From Bryobacteraceae bacterium (GTDB lineage: Bacteria > Acidobacteriota > Terriglobia > Bryobacterales > Bryobacteraceae), in contig JANXXV010000954.1 of the NCBI GenBank assembly GCA_025350445.1, forward strand, positions 1 to 14,238: a stretch of DNA of 14,238 nt, read 5' to 3'. The position numbers were made by a program, and so were the translations under genes. A model generated the notes under the pieces. The model saw only the letters and a list, made by a program, of their open reading frames with translations, ran no database searches and was not told the origin of the DNA. Position 1 is the first letter of the stretch, and each line of letters starts with the position of its first letter. Shown one piece after another: positions 13,144 to 14,238 of this stretch.

Positions 13144-14238
13144 TTATTTAACGGGCAGGTAGAGGCGGAAGATACTTCCGTTCCCCGGCTCGCTCTCGAT
13201 CGAAATCGTTCCGTTGTGCTCATCGACAATCTTCGACACAATCGCCAGCCCCAGCCCTACGCCGTCCGATTTCGTGGTGAAAAATGGATTGAATATATTT
13301 TCCAGATGCTCCTTCTTGATGCCGGAGCCGCGGTCGATCACCGAGATTTCAACCTGGTACCCGATTAGCCGCGTCTTGACCGTCACCGTACCGCCGGGAC
13401 TGGTCGCCTGCGCGGCATTGAGCAGCAGGTTGTAAATCACGCGCTCCATCCACTCGCCATCGATCTCGATTGGAGGAATCTCGGGCGAATAATTCCGGTA
13501 CACCGTCACTTCATAAGGCGGGTTATGCCGCTCCAATTCCGCGATGGCCTTGTCGATCATCCCCGCTATATTGGTTTTCTCCAGCCGCAGGTGCATGGGA
13601 CGCGCGAAATCGAGAAACCGCGTGATCAGGGAATTGGTTCGGTCCACTTCAGAGGCGATGAACCCGGCCAGTTCACGGGTTACGCTGTCCTTCTCACTCG
13701 TATTCTTCAGCAGCATTTCGGCCGACGCTCTCATGGTGCCCATGGGGTTGCGGAGTTCGTGGGCCAGGCCCGCGGTAAGTTGCCCCAGGGCGGCTAAACG
13801 GTCGGAGCGGCGTACCGCGGCCTCGGCTTCCTGCAAGCTCCTGTTTGCTTCCGCCAGTTGTTCGGCGGCGGCCTGATAGCGGCGCGCTTCCACGCGGTTA
13901 GCCTCCGCCAGTTGGTGCGTCAGAAAGCCAACCACCGGAAGAAAAATGATCCGCAAACTGATCTCGCCGATGGCCTGTTCATCGAGTTCGGATTTGCTCC
14001 AGTCGACATAAACGGGCAGTAAGAACGACAGATAGGAAAGAATCGCCAGGGCGGTAAATCCGGCTGTGGCAAGCAGGCTCAAAGTAGTAGCGGCCGAAAC
14101 AACGGGCAGCAGAAGGATCAGGTAATACGTACTGCTGATGCCGTTCGTCAATCCGATTGCGGCGTAGCAGACGGCGAATTTCAATAGCACCGCAAGCACG
14201 GTGCCGCGCTTGCTTGCGAAGAATTCCACGCGCGGCTC
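13144..14238 (-). CDS. Membrane sensor histidine kinase, NtrB/ZraS-like (5' end outside window)
   Basis: The frame runs open to the right edge; GTG at 14229 is possible but has no ribosome site, so the true start is probably further upstream. Numbering below is from that GTG. Three or four hydrophobic segments (about 11-30, 34-72 and 90-105) anchor it in the membrane, with no large periplasmic sensor domain. A short coiled coil (105-145, rich in Ala, Glu and Gln) leads to HisKA, with the phospho-acceptor His157 in GLAHELRNPMG. The ATP-binding domain follows: N box NLLLNAAQA (267-275), G1 box DRGSGI (299-304), F box FNPFFTTK (313-320) and G2 box GVGLGLAIV (323-331). A full hybrid or response-regulator domain is absent. 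No response regulator is downstream; a partner, if adjacent, must be to the right of the window. The gene ends 12 bases from the tandem repeat. Confidence 0.92.
   Translation of the reverse strand, partial: EPRVEFFASKRGTVLAVLLKFAVCYAAIGLTNGISSTYYLILLLPVVSAATTLSLLATAGFTALAILSYLSFLLPVYVDWSKSELDEQAIGEISLRIIFLPVVGFLTHQLAEANRVEARRYQAAAEQLAEANRSLQEAEAAVRRSDRLAALGQLTAGLAHELRNPMGTMRASAEMLLKNTSEKDSVTRELAGFIASEVDRTNSLITRFLDFARPMHLRLEKTNIAGMIDKAIAELERHNPPYEVTVYRNYSPEIPPIEIDGEWMERVIYNLLLNAAQATSPGGTVTVKTRLIGYQVEISVIDRGSGIKKEHLENIFNPFFTTKSDGVGLGLAIVSKIVDEHNGTISIESEPGNGSIFRLYLPVK

Noticed and set aside
1..14238. tRNA or rRNA genes
   Set aside because: No cloverleaf with GGTTCRANNC-type T arm or rRNA signature stretch was found. 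The GGTTCGACTC at 12859-12868 resembles a T-loop sequence but sits in an isolated hairpin without the rest of a tRNA.

Overview
The window looks like chromosomal DNA of a high-GC acidobacterium, most likely of the Solibacter/Bryobacter group. The best pointer is the 1105-residue exported protein at 4887-8204. Its C-terminal third (NAASP, GMFATIYGSG, LGNVSVLVNG, YYVSPGQIDFVIP, LSIYATGLGP, GLYQVNFQVP) matches, from memory, the C-terminal domain that is greatly expanded in Solibacter (TIGR03437). A PQQ propeller/cytochrome c fusion, common in soil Acidobacteria, agrees with this. The assignment is by recall; no search was run.

Layout. (1) 1-3019, minus strand: a tight four-gene operon read right to left: COG4947-type esterase, ATP-grasp ligase, GCS2/YbdK-type carboxylate-amine ligase, and the start of an M29-type aminopeptidase. 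Gaps are 17-18 nt, 4 nt and an ATGA overlap. Two different amide-forming ligases with a hydrolase and a peptidase suggest synthesis and turnover of an unknown small peptide-like compound. (2) 3022-3470: intergenic, with a shortened copy of the repeat found at 12.4-13.1 kb, a GC hairpin, and a promoter almost on top of the next start codon. (3) 3471-4505, plus: family-2 O-methyltransferase. (4) 4506-4886: probable 3' remnant of a decayed beta-propeller gene on the minus strand, directly abutting the methyltransferase stop. (5) 4887-8204, minus: exported Asp-box propeller protein. (6) 8540-10846, minus: exported PQQ-dependent dehydrogenase with an inserted cytochrome c domain. (7) 11200-12072, plus: exported metallo-beta-lactamase-fold hydrolase, divergent from the PQQ gene. 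(8) 12073-13143: a gene-poor stretch between convergent genes, holding two tandem ~350 bp units plus a partial third. (9) 13144-14238, minus: membrane histidine kinase whose start lies beyond the window.

The strongest candidate for something undescribed is the tandem repeat. On the plus strand each full unit has a conserved -10-like box, three hairpins (one kept paired through sequence changes), a single-stranded C-rich stretch and a hairpin-plus-TTTT terminator: the layout of a small RNA of about 180 nt. On the minus strand, inside the same segment, both units keep a 26-codon reading frame for a very hydrophobic peptide with a basic C-terminus. This resembles the Sib/Ibs type I toxin-antitoxin arrangement. 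A shortened third copy beside the esterase start keeps the RNA-like ends but has lost the peptide region. The amidoligase operon is the second candidate. Everything else is ordinary chromosomal content.
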